Source of the DNA: Rutstroemia sp. NJR-2017a BVV2
Taxonomy: Eukaryota > Ascomycota > Leotiomycetes > Helotiales > Rutstroemiaceae
NCBI GenBank assembly: GCA_002946415.1
Contig: NJPS01000061.1
Location: 124,001 to 188,000 of the forward strand
DNA: 64,000 nucleotides
Reading direction: 5' to 3'
Shown: one piece after another, positions 1 through 11,927 of the stretch
How positions within the stretch are numbered: the stretch's first letter is position 1
Layout: each line of letters opens with the position of its first letter
Program-made: the position numbers and the translations under genes
The notes under the pieces: generated by a model
Seen by the model: only the letters and a program-made list of their open reading frames with translations
Told to the model about the DNA's origin: nothing
The model's database searches: none

Positions 1-1143
1 GATCATTGCGGGTATGCTCGTAAAGATGGGGATGGGTGAATACACTCCAAATATATCTCCGCCATAGAATATGGCAGCAACGAGACGCGTCCCTAGGTCA
101 CGAGCCGAATTAAGCTCTATCGTCACATCCGCAAACCCCCAAATCATAGTTGCTATGAGAGGTTAGCCGCAGTCGCTGCACTTGCCGAATATCAAGAACT
201 GGGTGCACTTACCATATCCAAGACCAATGACCCAAGGTACTGCAGCCGGAGACACGAATGGGTTGAGGGGATCCAAGCACGCCCAAATAACGATACCCTA
301 TACATGATCAGAAATTGCCTTACTCATGGGTGTGGGTGGAGCTTGATGCATACAACAAAAGTATCTGCAAAGAACTCGATGAAGAACAGGTATCCATAGC
401 TGGTCTCTGTTGCCGACGGAACAGAGCAAAGAATACTTCCTGGACCGCCCAATGAGTTTGGACTCAGACCCTTGGCGCGAAATTCTGCAGCCAACGCAGT
501 CAATTGCGGATGATACTGTCCGACAAGTAGCAAGCCAGCCATAAAGGAACCGAAGACCTGAGCAAGAATGTATTGAGGAACCTTCTTCCAAGGGAACTAG
601 GACTGGTCATCAATGACGGTTTTCATGAGGTCACAAGGTACTTACCCCAAGCCATAATGCACAACATACTGTTACTGCTGGGTTGAAATGTCCTCCAGAA
701 GTACTTCCACATGTTCTGCGATTCGTCAGCAATCCTGGTAGTACTTGAAGCAACGATCTATCCAAGCGAGGCTTGAACATTTGCACATACATTATAGCGA
801 AGGCGATACCGATTGCAAAAGCCCATCCAATTTGGAAAATTGATCCAAAGGCTGGGTCATTATTGTTGAGGAAGAATGATGCTGTGGATGAGATCCCTGG
901 GTATCTTTGGTAGCTATTAGCATTTGGTATACTCTCTCGAGGCTATACCTACACAAAGAAGAACACGCCCATCGCCTCCGCAGCCAATTCTCGAATCCAT
1001 CTAGGTCGTGCATGCTCAAAGTTGAGTTTCCGCTGCGATACCGGTTTAGGTGCAACTACATACCGGTTCGCATGTCGCTGTACTGCTTCGGTATAGCCGA
1101 TCTCCAGCTCACCAGTTCGAAGACGTGGATCATTGCGAGACAT
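1..1143 (-). CDS. Aquaporin / MIP-family channel, 3' end outside window
   Basis: Membrane channel for water or small solutes. Six exons are visible: 1143-953, 904-791, 715-646, 596-354, 297-213 and 152-1. The junctions keep phase and rebuild the MIP fold. TM1 reads EAMGVFFFVYPGISSTASFF. The first half-helix motif SGGHFNPAVTV is an intact NPA. A third helix follows (VPQYILAQVFGSFMAG). The second motif is NSARDLGTRL, so it is NSA rather than NPA. The frame is still open at base 1, so the last helix and stop lie outside the window. I chose the first in-frame ATG (MSRNDPRL). The frame extends upstream only through a GTG codon. The cytoplasmic N-terminus of about 55 residues is long for an orthodox aquaporin. 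Substrate (water, glycerol or other) cannot be decided from sequence. Confidence 0.9.
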
Positions 1144-2456
1144 TGGTTGTGAAGCGGGAAGACGATTGTTGGTTAACGACAGTGGTATGACGAAGGTCGT
1201 AATCACAGAGCGTCCCGTTGATTAAGCCTGGAATTCTTTATACTGGAACTTCGAACGTATGATTGACTTATGGATCGTACGTTTTCACGAAGGTTACGGT
1301 AGCTTTTATGGTAATTCCATGCGAGACTGTAAGGGTAAGGAGTATGGAGCACAATCTGTGAACTCGGGGTCCAGGAAAGTGATGAGAGAATCCAGGTAGC
1401 AAGAAGCTTCAGCTGAAGCCACTTGATATAAGCAGTCCCATTTTCGAGACGCTTCTTTAAAAGTACCGGAATATTTGTGTTGGTGATTCACTCAGATACT
1501 TTGATAACGAGTATATCAAAGATTCTAGCATGAATACTCAGCTCTGATAGGCTAACCTTTGTAATCAGCACCTTATTTCCGAAAGGAGTTCGGAGTACAT
1601 CAACGGTTTCGATCGCTTAAGAGCAGTATCTTGGCCCACAGCATTTCAACCTCCAAGTCCCCCAAAACACTACATACTCCCTATTTCCAAATATAATATC
1701 TTTCGTATGAAGACATGCTACTACCTCTCAGCTGAAAGCTTTCGGAGTCAGAATTCGAATATTCGGAATTTAAGCATCCAAAATGGTTGAGCTACTGTTC
1801 TATTAGAAGCTTCGGAGTTCTGACCGTTGCAAGTGGCGTCTTATTCAAACGGCGGTACCTGAGCCACGAACGCCACATTCCTACAAACTCCGGAGCTTCA
1901 AGCGGTATAACGGTGGTGGGGAAAGATGTCTTAGTTCAGGGGTAAGCCGTATTACGAATATGAGGTAAGTTAAAACGTACATAACCTGACAGTCGTCTCT
2001 TTTCCTCATCCTTCACTTCCGGTCTCCGAGTTCAACGCCATTATTCAATGATTCTACTACTGACTCCTTTCACGATGGTATTATCTACTTTCGTTACACG
2101 GGAGCTTCAGGTAATATTGTGCCTACATTACGCTGGATGGTGGAGCAGGGCTTAGAGTCCTTGTAGCCTCCACGATATCCGAGATTTACGGGAACGTTTC
2201 TCCTACATCGCCATAAATGTCATAACCCACTTGAGACAATCCGGTGAATAGGGCTCTACTCTGATTTCAATACACATTGAGCAAGGGTTTACACATGGGA
2301 CTCGTTTTGATATGGTGTCGAAGATTTTCCGGATTCGGATACTAGTTTCAACATCGATTGCGCCTTGTCTCTTCCAGCTTTTCGCAGCTCCTTGTAGTCT
2401 GCAATTCTTAGAATTTGTCTTGGGTGGACCTTTTCTGGTGTGTTCTCGGAGTTCTC
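1144..2456. other. Intergenic, no gene recognised
   Basis: This 1.3 kb separates the aquaporin start from the 3' end of the zinc-finger gene. Only short frames of 60-70 codons occur and none resembles a family I know. It presumably holds the aquaporin promoter. No RNA gene or clear repeat was seen. Confidence 0.5.
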
Positions 2457-4510
2457 TCAGCTACCCGGGACGTATTCCACATGCTGTCCGCTGTAATGCT
2501 TCTGCATTATCTGCCTACGACTGAATTTTCGCCCACATTCTGGACACTTGCAACATATTCCTGATTTACAGTGTAAGCTTATGCTGGTGCAAGGTGGGCG
2601 GGTGTACACTCACTAGTCATTTGGTGCTTGTGAAACAAGAGCATTTCTTGGAACACCTCGCCACATTCATCACACACTGGTGCCGAAATATTTCCTTCTT
2701 CACGAACTCTATCATCTTCGGCCGCGCATCCTGCTTCATTAGCCTTCTTGGAGACAGACGCTGTCTCAGCACTGCTCTTCTGATGATCCGTACCTATACT
2801 CGGCCGAGTCGTTTCTATGACAGCGCCTTGCTCGTTGCGACTTGGGTCCGGAAGTTTTTGAGGAGCAGAGATTTGACTAGTGACAGGCCCAGCGTTCCGC
2901 CTGGAGAATAGCATGATCTTACTGTGTTTTGCCCTTGCTCTTTCCCCTTCCGTCCTAGAAACAAATTTCTGTGTCTGGACCAACCCAGCATGTTCAACAT
3001 CATGATCACCTGAAGTTGGTCGGTCATAAATATGAAACGATGCTAGGATCCAGCTATTCTTATTATCCGCACCCCCACAATGAGTTCTACCTAAACGATA
3101 GACTGCAAATTCGTATTGTGATTCGGTCACGACCGATTCTGCCTTCAAACGCAGAGCTATTTGGAAAATTTCATGTATGTGCGATCGTCGGTCCTTCCAG
3201 ACTTCGACGCTCTCACCCCATGTATGAAATGGCAACCCCACACTTTCTTCCGATGGCAGTGAGAAAAGAGGAGCAAGTGCCGTGGAGAACTTGCAAGCAA
3301 GCTGATCCGCCTTTCTCCATATCAATTTCTCTTTGAAGCACTTTCTTCTAATCAAGATGCGATGCGCTGCTAAATCTAAGGTATATAGCTGATCTGGTTT
3401 GTCTAGAAGAATTTAGCATGGTTGTGGATAGAGCACGTTTAGCAATATGTAGGGATCATACCCGTGGTTCGAAGAATATCTCGATAAGTTGAAAGCAAAC
3501 GAGAATCAACAGGAGCGAAGCTTGGAAACGTTGACATAAACACCCAGTTTCTTAGTGCAGCCAAGACAAAGCTTCTCAAGCAGACTTGTGCATCGTATCT
3601 ACTCATCACAATCTCAAGTCTCTGCTTGTCAAGAGGTTCTCTAATGTCCAAACCAACAACCGACTGCACGAGCGAGCTCAAGTCTTCGGATACCATGCCG
3701 TGTCTTAACAGAAATGGCTGGTCTGCAGGCCGATGATATGCAATGGAGGACAGCTCAAATTGAATTTGGTCCATGGCATCATCGACAAACTCGACCGCAA
3801 GATGACGATGACTTGAGGAGTTTAGCTCAGTCAGATCAGTCAGTCTTCTGACCTCCTTGTTTTCCTTCATAAGCCTGTATATTTCCTCACAATACTGGAA
3901 CGTCCGCTCCTCAATGGGTTCATTTCTGCCTTCCTCGCGAGCTAGGCGTGCTGCATTCAAATGCTGGTTTTGACTCCGAAGATCCTCGATGGTCGTCTGC
4001 AGTTCTTTCTCTTTCCTATCGAACGCTTCGACTTCGAGTTGCCACTGTGTTCGCATTCGCTCTATTTGCTTTTGTAGTCCAATTTCTACTGAGCGTAGAT
4101 GTGCGCCCCCAGCAATGCTGTTTTCTTGATATGATCTAGTGGAAGGCACAGGCTGAGGTGCTGCAGGTACGGCACCTGTATTACTAGTGGTATTCTCCGC
4201 CCTCGGTGTTGTAGTAGAATCTCTCGGCTTGTTCGTACTTGTCCTTGAATCCCCGGTCGCAGATTCAATGTTGGTCGATGGTTGTGAATCCTGGTCCTAA
4301 GATATAATGTAAGGAACAGCATATGGCACAAGTCATCAAGCATGCACCTACCTTATCTGAGCAGTGTCTCTTCTCTACAACACTATTTTTCTCGGTGTTT
4401 CTAGTTCTTTTCCCACCTCTTGTCTCGCCCATTGCTTCGGTGGAGCTTGCCGATTTTGCAGTTTTTGGATTCTCCTCGTCATTGGAATCTGGAATAATTC
4501 TTCGGGTCAT
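2457..4510 (-). CDS. Coiled-coil protein with C-terminal C2H2 zinc fingers
   Basis: Function unknown, possibly nucleic-acid binding. Four exons: 4510-4352, 4296-3462, 3375-2614 and 2560-2457 (619 residues). The N-terminal ~110 residues are low-complexity, rich in Ser, Thr and Asn with acidic patches. A coiled coil follows (about 120-175, LQKQIERMRTQWQLEVEAF). Next comes a helical region, and after the third junction a conserved-looking segment (KLIWRKADQLACKFSTALAP). The C-terminus has one degenerate finger starting CDECGEVF and one canonical finger, CPECGRKF, with the C-x2-C-x12-H-x4-H pattern. The last splice (donor GTGAGT) is needed to reach the canonical finger. Without it the frame stops after one finger. 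The start ATG at 4510 (MTRRIIPDSND) follows an in-frame stop region. Confidence 0.75.
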
Positions 4511-5124
4511 TTCGTCGATCTGTTGACACAACAGGTGGATGGGATTTATCACGCAGAAATAACGTACGTTTGAAATATCTGCAAAAGTGGTTGATCTTGT
4601 ACAATTGAGTATCTATAAGAGAGAGGAGATGTTCTGGTACCTGAAAAGTCTTGATGTTGGTGAATCTGATAAATTTTGTGATATTGTGGCGTCCCTTGCA
4701 GCTACCCGGACTTTTCGAATCACGCCCTTCTTGATAATCATTGCTTATCTATTTGTTCCTGTACATGCTTTCTTTTCTTTACTGAGACCGAGTAGCAACA
4801 AGGTATTTACTCGCAGGGGAACTTTACCCAGCCGGGCCAGCCCTTGCACGGTTGCCTTATCTCTTGAGAATTTTATGCAAGTTACCGCAAGCCTTTAGGG
4901 GACAGCGAGGCTAGATTGTTTATCCTTGTCTTTGGAATCATCGCGGGGCCGGCCAATTTGATGCGATCCTCGATGGCCGTGCAGAATATGTCATTATGGG
5001 TTGGATTGTCCCTGGATAACCATATATGGAAGTAGTTTTCCATTCGTACAAATATCCCCAAGTATTCACAGAGGTTGTGGTTTCCAGTCTTTGGCATCGA
5101 TCAAGATCTTGTCACTTCACCATC
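4511..5124. other. Divergent promoter region, zinc-finger gene / Hsp70-like gene
   Basis: 614 bp lie between two divergently oriented starts. An in-frame ATG at 5026 could extend the Hsp70-like protein by 33 residues, but the extension has no family features. No other gene seen. Confidence 0.5.
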
Positions 5125-7737
5125 ATGAAGGAACCAAGTCGCAGAAAGTCATGGCGGCCAGATGTGGCTCAAAAAGCTAAACATTCGAGAAACCGTAGTG
5201 GTGAAGCTTCCAAGGCGGCGTCAGGTTCTCCTGGTCATCAGGGCTCAATGGCTCCAAGAGTTAACATGGCGACGGCTGATGTGCCAATGAAAGTTGTCAT
5301 TGGTTTGGACTATGGAACGACTTTTACCTCCATTTCCTACAGTATCGTCCCTGTGAACAAAGATAACGCAAGAGCCTTTTCAAAAGATATCATGAGCGTG
5401 GTTAACTGGCCTCGTGATGGTCAAGCTGGCGAACGAAGGCAGCTGCCAAGTGAGAGCTGGTATTCACCAACCCCAATGGAACGCAATCGGACCGAAAATG
5501 ACGAGGTTCTCGAAGAGAACGTGTTCGACTCATTCCAAGGAAAGCACGCTCTACTTGGCAAAAGTACCGTTCACACAGACAGCATTGAGGACTCGGAAGA
5601 CTCGGAAATGGAAGATGAGCTTTCCCTTGAGTACCTCTGGGGCTATGGCGTACCTTACGAGATGTACAAGGCGAACTCATCGCGAAGCCAGAGAAGGTAT
5701 ATTAAGAGGGCCAAACTGATGCTCGTGGAAACGGAATACCCCAATGAGGATAGGAAGGGTCTACGTGCAGTTTTTAATGGTCTGTTGAAGGAGGGGATCA
5801 TTCGCCGACACGGTAGGAAGTCAAAGACTGAGCCCGACATGTGGGATGCCGTCGATCCTATCTCCGACTACCTTGTGAAAGTTCTCGAACACACCAAAGA
5901 CCAGCTACAATTGCTTCATGGTTTCACGCATCAATCACCCGTTGACTTCGTCATGACCGTACCGACTGTATGGTCACCTGAAGCTTCTAGAGTACTCCAA
6001 ACTGCAGTGAAAGCTGCTATATATGCGACAAGTCTTGGAAAACCAGGTGGAACCACCGCTGATAACCTCTTTTTGATTTCTGAACCGGAAGCTGCGGCTA
6101 CTTTTCTGTTGGAGAATTCAGAGAACATCTCGGTAAGCACAATCTTCAAGTTGAGTTCGATATCATGCCAATGACTGAATGCAGCTTGGAGAAATCTTCA
6201 TCATCGCTGATTGTGGCGGCGGTACGGTAGATGTGGTAACATATGGGGTCAGTAACCGCTACCCTCTACGACTCAAGGAGGAGAAGATCCCACCGATTGG
6301 TAAGATGCTCTACTGTTTGTAATCAGCGAGGGCTCAAGAGTTTATTCTAGGCAGTAACTGCGGCTCCAGTTACCTCAACGATAATTACAGGACCATGCTA
6401 CACGATCGACTCCAAGATGAGCATTACCTGCTTAAAAACGGCGAAACGCTAGAATCAATTGTCAATCGCCTTATTCCAGATTTTGAAAACGAATACAAGA
6501 GACGCGTGAATGTTATGAAACGATGTGGACACAGAGTCTATATTGCAGGTCTACGCAGTGATGAGCAGATGGATCGAACTGGGCCAGCAGCCAAGCGTTT
6601 TGAGACAAATAATTTACTTATGACCAAGTTGTCCTTGTCGAGTCGATTCACGTAAGGTAGAAAGCTGACTTGACACCTAGGTCCGACTATGAAGATATCT
6701 TCATGCCCCTCCTCCATCGCATTTCAGGGTTGCTAGACAATCAGATTGAGCAAGCTGTAGCAAGAAAGCTTACTGTCAAGGTTCGTTCTCTCAGTTTGCA
6801 GGTCCATCTATTCTAACTTGGCAAGTAGAAAGTCTTTCTGGTCGGTGGTTTTGCCGGCTCTCCCTCCTTGAGATCATACCTCAGATGCCATCTTCACAAA
6901 GTAAATGAAGAACACAACCTCGACATTGAACTAGTTGCAGACAAACACAAACAGTGAGTATAAAAGCTATCTCATTCGTCGCAGCAGGTGAACCAAGTTA
7001 AATAACCTGCTAACCTACCGCAGCATCACAGCCGTTGCATCCGGTTCTGTACTTCGCGCTATGGACAAGAAGAATGGCCCACAACGCATCTCCCAATCTA
7101 GCTATGGCTTCCTACGAGGAGAGCCATGGCAACCTGAGGAGTTCCGTGGATATGCAAACACGCAACCACGACGAAATAAAGTAGATGGCGACTTTTACGT
7201 GCAGACTATCGATTATTTCATGGTCAAGGTACTACTTCTCGGACGGGCTCTATTTCCATCGATAGGCTCCTAACACATTGCAGGGGAATTCCATTGCTCC
7301 AGATCACAAATTCGAGCCATTCCCAACATATCACACCTTTCGAATTGACGAACCAAAGTTTCTCTGTGAGGAATTACTCTACGTTTCTGACACCGCCACG
7401 GAGTCCCATTACAGTATCACGAATTCTAGGAATGCTGGTTCGTTTCTATTCACACCCTTCCCTTTTGGAGACGAACTCACACAACGCAGATGCACAAATC
7501 GCTGGTAGAATTGTCGTGGACATGACGTTTCTCCGCGACAAGGATATCATCCAACCTGTCGAGCCAGAAGATGACAAGGATGGAATCGAACATTACAGAG
7601 TAGATTATGAGTTAGTGGCGATTGTGGAGGGCAGAGCATTGAGGTATGAAGCGAGGTGGCCAGCTGGTGAAGACGGGCAAGTTCAGGGAAGTGGTCAGTT
7701 GAGTATCGCGGCGGCTTTTAAGGAAGGTACTGCTTGA
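5125..7737 (+). CDS. Hsp70-like ATPase (HSPA12-type), actin-fold only
   Basis: Predicted ATP-binding protein of the Hsp70/actin superfamily. Eight exons: 5125-6132, 6185-6299, 6351-6651, 6681-6780, 6829-6953, 7024-7228, 7284-7437 and 7490-7737 (751 residues). Motifs in order are phosphate loop 1 GLDYGTTFTS (60-69), SEPEAAATFL before the first junction, phosphate loop 2 IADCGGGTVD (around 344-352), and the adenosine motif FLVGGFAGSP (around 511-520). No Hsp70 peptide-binding domain or EEVD tail is present. The C-terminal ~230 residues are family-specific. This matches the divergent Hsp70 relatives that are expanded in filamentous fungi, whose clients and roles are mostly unknown. The start at MKEPSRRK has a good context; an in-frame ATG 99 bp upstream is the alternative. 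Confidence 0.88.
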
Positions 7738-8696
7738 GTCCGGGTTTTGATTGGAGGTTTCTTCTGATGGGATATTGTCTGTGAGTTCATGAGGTTAGGA
7801 TATTGGATAGTCCCATATAAGTAATGATATTTATGATTACGATATGCATATCCTAGTTCATATTTTCATGGGACTGAAGACCACAAGGTATAGTCTTTTC
7901 CTGTCCATGATTTTCTCGGTAGTCTCTCTCCTTCTTCAACTTCTCGTATCAAAATCTGCCAGAGGAGATACAGGTATACTCTGTCACATGCAATTTGCTT
8001 TGAACATAATCGACACAAAATACAAACACACATCCTATGCATATATGCATATATCGGCTGGCCGAAAGCCTGCCTACCTCAGCATGAATATCTTTTTTCC
8101 ATTTCTCATCGGATAATGGTGACCTGCTTCGATGCACATTTCCGAGCTGCACCCTAGCCTAGACATGAGACGTCCTAAACCCACGCAGAACTCCGCGGAG
8201 TCGTTACCGCGGTAATCCGAAGATATATCCGCTTCCATGGATATCCGGATTTGTAGATGTGCAACAAAATCACCAAGAACCCTAGACCTAGACGAATGAA
8301 CAACAGGATAAGTGGGTTAGTTACCTCAAGTCTAGTTCAGGTGCATGATTTGATAACTTTTTGAGATGTTTGTTTGTTGTGGTTGTAACAAAAGACAGGC
8401 GAGCAGACGCGAGGTAAGCTCAAATCGCAGTAGAAGTGAATAGCTATCAGCATGCAAGCCACTGTTCTCGTAAAACACGCACATAAAACTTCTCCCAAGA
8501 CTCTCATGCATAATTTCGAAGGATTTGAGAGGTGGGAGGACTTTTCCGTGGTTGTACAGAGAAGGAATCGGATATATACGTCCGGCACGGCTGTCCACAT
8601 ATGTGCTCGGCTAAGCATCCCGGAAATAACACCTTCACAGAATGTAAAGGAGGAGAAAAAAAAACCCAAAAAGTTCACTCGTACTGATGAAAAAGC
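7738..8696. other. Intergenic, no protein gene recognised
   Basis: Nearly 1 kb between the Hsp70-like stop and the tRNA terminator. Frames of up to 138 codons exist but begin at non-ATG codons or lack any recognisable domain. No gene assigned. Confidence 0.5.
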
Positions 8697-8702
8697 AAAA
8701 AA
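8697..8702 (-). terminator. RNA polymerase III terminator of tRNA-Gly
   Basis: Six consecutive T on the minus strand, starting about 12 nt past the tRNA 3' end. This is the usual pol III stop signal. Confidence 0.7.
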
Positions 8703-8714
8703 TGAATTCCCAAT

Positions 8715-8811
8715 GCAACTGCCGTGAATCGAACACGAACCTCCACCTGACATCTGATGTTGGTAACAACATCATGGAAGGGTGGAATCCTAACCATTGG
8801 ACCACAGAAGC
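8715..8811 (-). tRNA. tRNA-Gly, anticodon UCC, with a 26-nt intron
   Basis: The minus strand folds as a cloverleaf. The D stem is GTCC/GGAT. The anticodon stem is CCACC/GGTGG, with anticodon TCC at 8778-8776. The T stem and loop are TCGTG-TTCGATT-CACGG. The A box (TGGTCCAATGG) and B box core (GTTCGATTC) are present. An intron of 26 nt (8774-8749) sits one base 3' of the anticodon, the standard eukaryotic position, and forms its own hairpin (GATGTTG/CAACATC). The acceptor stem pairs GCTTCTG with CAGTTGC, which leaves two central U-U mismatches. The discriminator base is A. The gene may be functional or a decaying copy. Confidence 0.85.
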
Positions 8812-9484
8812 TAGACTTGTCTAATCTTTGCTTGATTTGATGAAAGCGCTCCCTAATCTGAAATATGTTATTAATAAAAATTAGACAAAGAAGTTTTATG
8901 TTCTAGACTCTCGGTTGAGCACACCAAGCCCTACCGAACTATCCTTCAAGTTTGCGGGTAGGGCGTATCTTATAAATGGTCATGGGGCTGAAGAGGTTAC
9001 CGGTTGTAGCAGCTTTTGTAGCAGCATCCTGTGTGAAAGGCGAAACTCACGAACGAGGATAGGTGCACGAGATTTCTATTCTATTTGGTTTTCTCTTGGA
9101 AGTATCGCCAATGCTTTCCCCATACCTGAGGTAGAATGAGACAATCCAGACATGAACGCATCCTATGAAGCGTGAACCGACATGGTTTTACTTCGAGACC
9201 ATTCGTCATACATAACCAGCGTTCGTATAGCTTTCTCTGGCCCTAAATCATGAGTGTGCGTGCCTTCTGGACAGAAATATGATGTGATTAGAGTTCGCGC
9301 ATAGCAAATAGAGCATCCGTAAAACCATATATTCTGGTAGACCAAAGTAGGCTCTGACACCATGGAAATGTTAGGGCTACTACATATATTTTACCAAAAT
9401 CCTTCTTTTCCCACCTGCCTCTTACTTTTTGATCCCTCCATTTTCGACGAGATCGACCCATACATATCTCTACATCAATTCACA
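8812..9484. other. Intergenic, presumed promoter of the coiled-coil gene
   Basis: About 670 bp without a recognised gene. An in-frame ATG at 9362 could extend the downstream protein by 41 residues, but that extension is hydrophobic and unlike the acidic N-terminus. Confidence 0.45.
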
Positions 9485-11185
9485 ATGTTCTCAGCATTCT
9501 GCGTCCCGAAGGCGCGCCCCAGCCCAGTCGAACCGACCGCCAATACAGAGCTTGAACCTGCTGAGGCTTTTGACAATATTTCTCTCCATTCCGACTCTAG
9601 CTACGTTTTCGACATGGAACAGATCGATAGTGCAAACATCAGGAACTCCGTTAATGGCTTACCTGCTGAACTCATCGAAAGAGAGGAGATCGAAGCTGCA
9701 GAAATCGCTCATGACGTTTTCGAACGGCCAATCTATGTCCCAGAAATAGACGGAAGCGCGGACGACACATCAGATCAAGACGTCGAAAGCGTTCACTCCA
9801 ACCTGAAAGACATTCTAGCCGAAGGGGAAGACACCAACGATGTGGCCAAATTTACTACCGAACTCGGGCAAGACGAGTCTATGGATCCCTTCATGGTTGA
9901 AGATGCGTCCTACTTGCTCCAGCAACGTCTTCTTAGCATGAAAGAAGTCCTTCGTCAAGAGCTCGACCTAGACCCGGCCACTGCAGCCCACATGGATCAT
10001 CTTATCGAAAAAGGCATCAATTTTATTGTACGGGAGTTCGGGAAGAAGTTTGACGAGCTTGAAGATGAAATCCAAGTGCACAAGAAACTTCAAGAAGAAG
10101 CCACCACAAAATACTGCATCCAGCGATCTAGGAACGATAACCTCAATGCGGAAATCACGGAAATGAGAGCGAAGCGAGAAAGAGAACTGTTAAACAACTC
10201 GAGGTTGAGAGAAACCCTCCGGATGCAAAATGATGCCTTGAGTCTTGCATATGACCATGTCAACTCGGCTTCCCAAAAGAACCAGGCAAAAATTGAGGCC
10301 TTAGAACATGAACAGGTCCTTGTTGAAGAACAAAACCGCATGCTTAGCGATGCGTACACAAAGGAGAAGACTAAAGTCGCAATGCTTGTAAATCGGTGGG
10401 GAGAGTTGAACTGCAAACCTAACTTGGTGAGCACCCACCGGATGGGCATCCATAAGTTAGCTATGATGACTGACAAGTACTATTAGATGCATGACGAGTC
10501 CAAGTGTGACTCAAAAGATAAAATCAAGGCGTTAGAGCGCGAAATCCAAACTCTCAAACAGCGAGTCAAAGAGCTCGATAACATAACTGAAGCGCACAAT
10601 GAAGCCCAGTCCAAACAAGCTGAACTCGAAGACCAAATCAAACGCCTAGGAGTGGCGTGCGAGGAAAAAGAACAACGAATTCAGAGGTTGAAGATGGAAC
10701 AAGAGAAGGAAATTTACAACTACAACCTTACAATCACCAAACATGATAATAGGGAAAAGGTCGCTGCGGACAAAATCGAGACACTTGCAAAGAAACTTCG
10801 ACAGGCCATCGAAGAACGGCGCAGACATGAGAGTCAACTAGCTACCGCAAGTCCTAGCTTGTCTGATACTATCCGGTTGGAAATCGCAATCGCAAAATAC
10901 ATCGCCTCCATGCAAGATAAGGTTGAAGAGTATGAAATTATGCTGTCAAAGACGAAGAAAGCCATCCAAGACCTACATCGAGTAGCGGAAAAGACGTCCT
11001 TACATCCACAAGCAGTGGAAAATTTAAGACCTGCGAGATTCAATCCACTCGCCACGTTAAATAGGATCGAGAAGATTATTCTGGAGCGCGGAAGATTGTC
11101 ATCGCAGGTCCAGTCGCTGTTGGCACGGCTTAACAAAATCGAGGAGAAGGAAAGTTCTATCGAGGTATCGACCACCGACGCATAG
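9485..11185 (+). CDS. Acidic coiled-coil protein, function unknown
   Basis: No family recognised. Two exons, 9485-10426 and 10487-11185, join in phase across a GTGAGC donor and a TATTAG acceptor to give 546 residues. The N-terminal ~170 residues are acidic and rich in Asp, Glu and Ser. The remainder is largely heptad-like coiled coil: KKFDELEDEIQVHKKLQEE in the first exon, and EREIQTLKQRVKELDN plus further long helices in the second. No enzymatic motif, signal peptide or membrane segment is visible. The shape suggests a structural or scaffolding protein. MFSAFCVPK at 9485 was preferred as start over an ATG at 9362. Confidence 0.7.
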
Positions 11186-11927
11186 TCATCCAACACACAA
11201 AAAGCTGAAGGTAAGAAGACCTTGGAAGAATCTCTCTACGGGAGGAGCTAATCATGTGGAAATCAACATTGTTGCGATAATATCTTTTAACCATATGCAT
11301 TTATGGCTTGCTTGGAATGTATTGGAGAATAAAGAGTCCCACGTTGTATGTAGCATATGGTAAATAGAGTCGCGATGGGTTTGCCTTTCGTCGTCTTGTA
11401 GAAAGTTTAGGCTTGAGCCAGAATATAAACGTGTCACCTACCTCACACAACATTGCTTATAAATGATGATGGTCGCGTTCCAGTTGGATTTCTCGTCGTC
11501 CTGCTGGTGTAGTCGTCGTTCCGGTTAAGTTGATGTTGGGATCCCTAAAAGATAGAGGTGCGCTCGAGGTGCGCTACTTCGTACTACTCCTGGCACTAAG
11601 CGCTATCACCGCATTCGCGATTTGCGGCCGCAGAATAAGATCCATGCTCCCAAAAATTCCTTCGTTTGACTGAGGGACATTGTCGCGAAGCGACCCCACC
11701 ATCGTCTTGTGTCCATACTCCCCAATATACATAATTTCACCCACGATTCACATTCTTTTGGGCAACCTATCTGGATAGCCTCGAGGCGATATATTGTAGG
11801 CGATGGTAGTATCGCTAATACTCGGATAACGCCAATATTTACCCTTGGAGAGTAGGGCATCCCAAAAGCTTACCACTGAGTACCTAGGATTTAGGCTGGT
11901 GTCTTGAACTCTCGAGCCTTCAGCGCC
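11186..11927. other. Intergenic, no gene recognised
   Basis: 742 bp between the coiled-coil gene and the PRMT5 start. Small minus-strand frames (61-84 codons) show no domain. It presumably holds the PRMT5 promoter. Confidence 0.5.
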
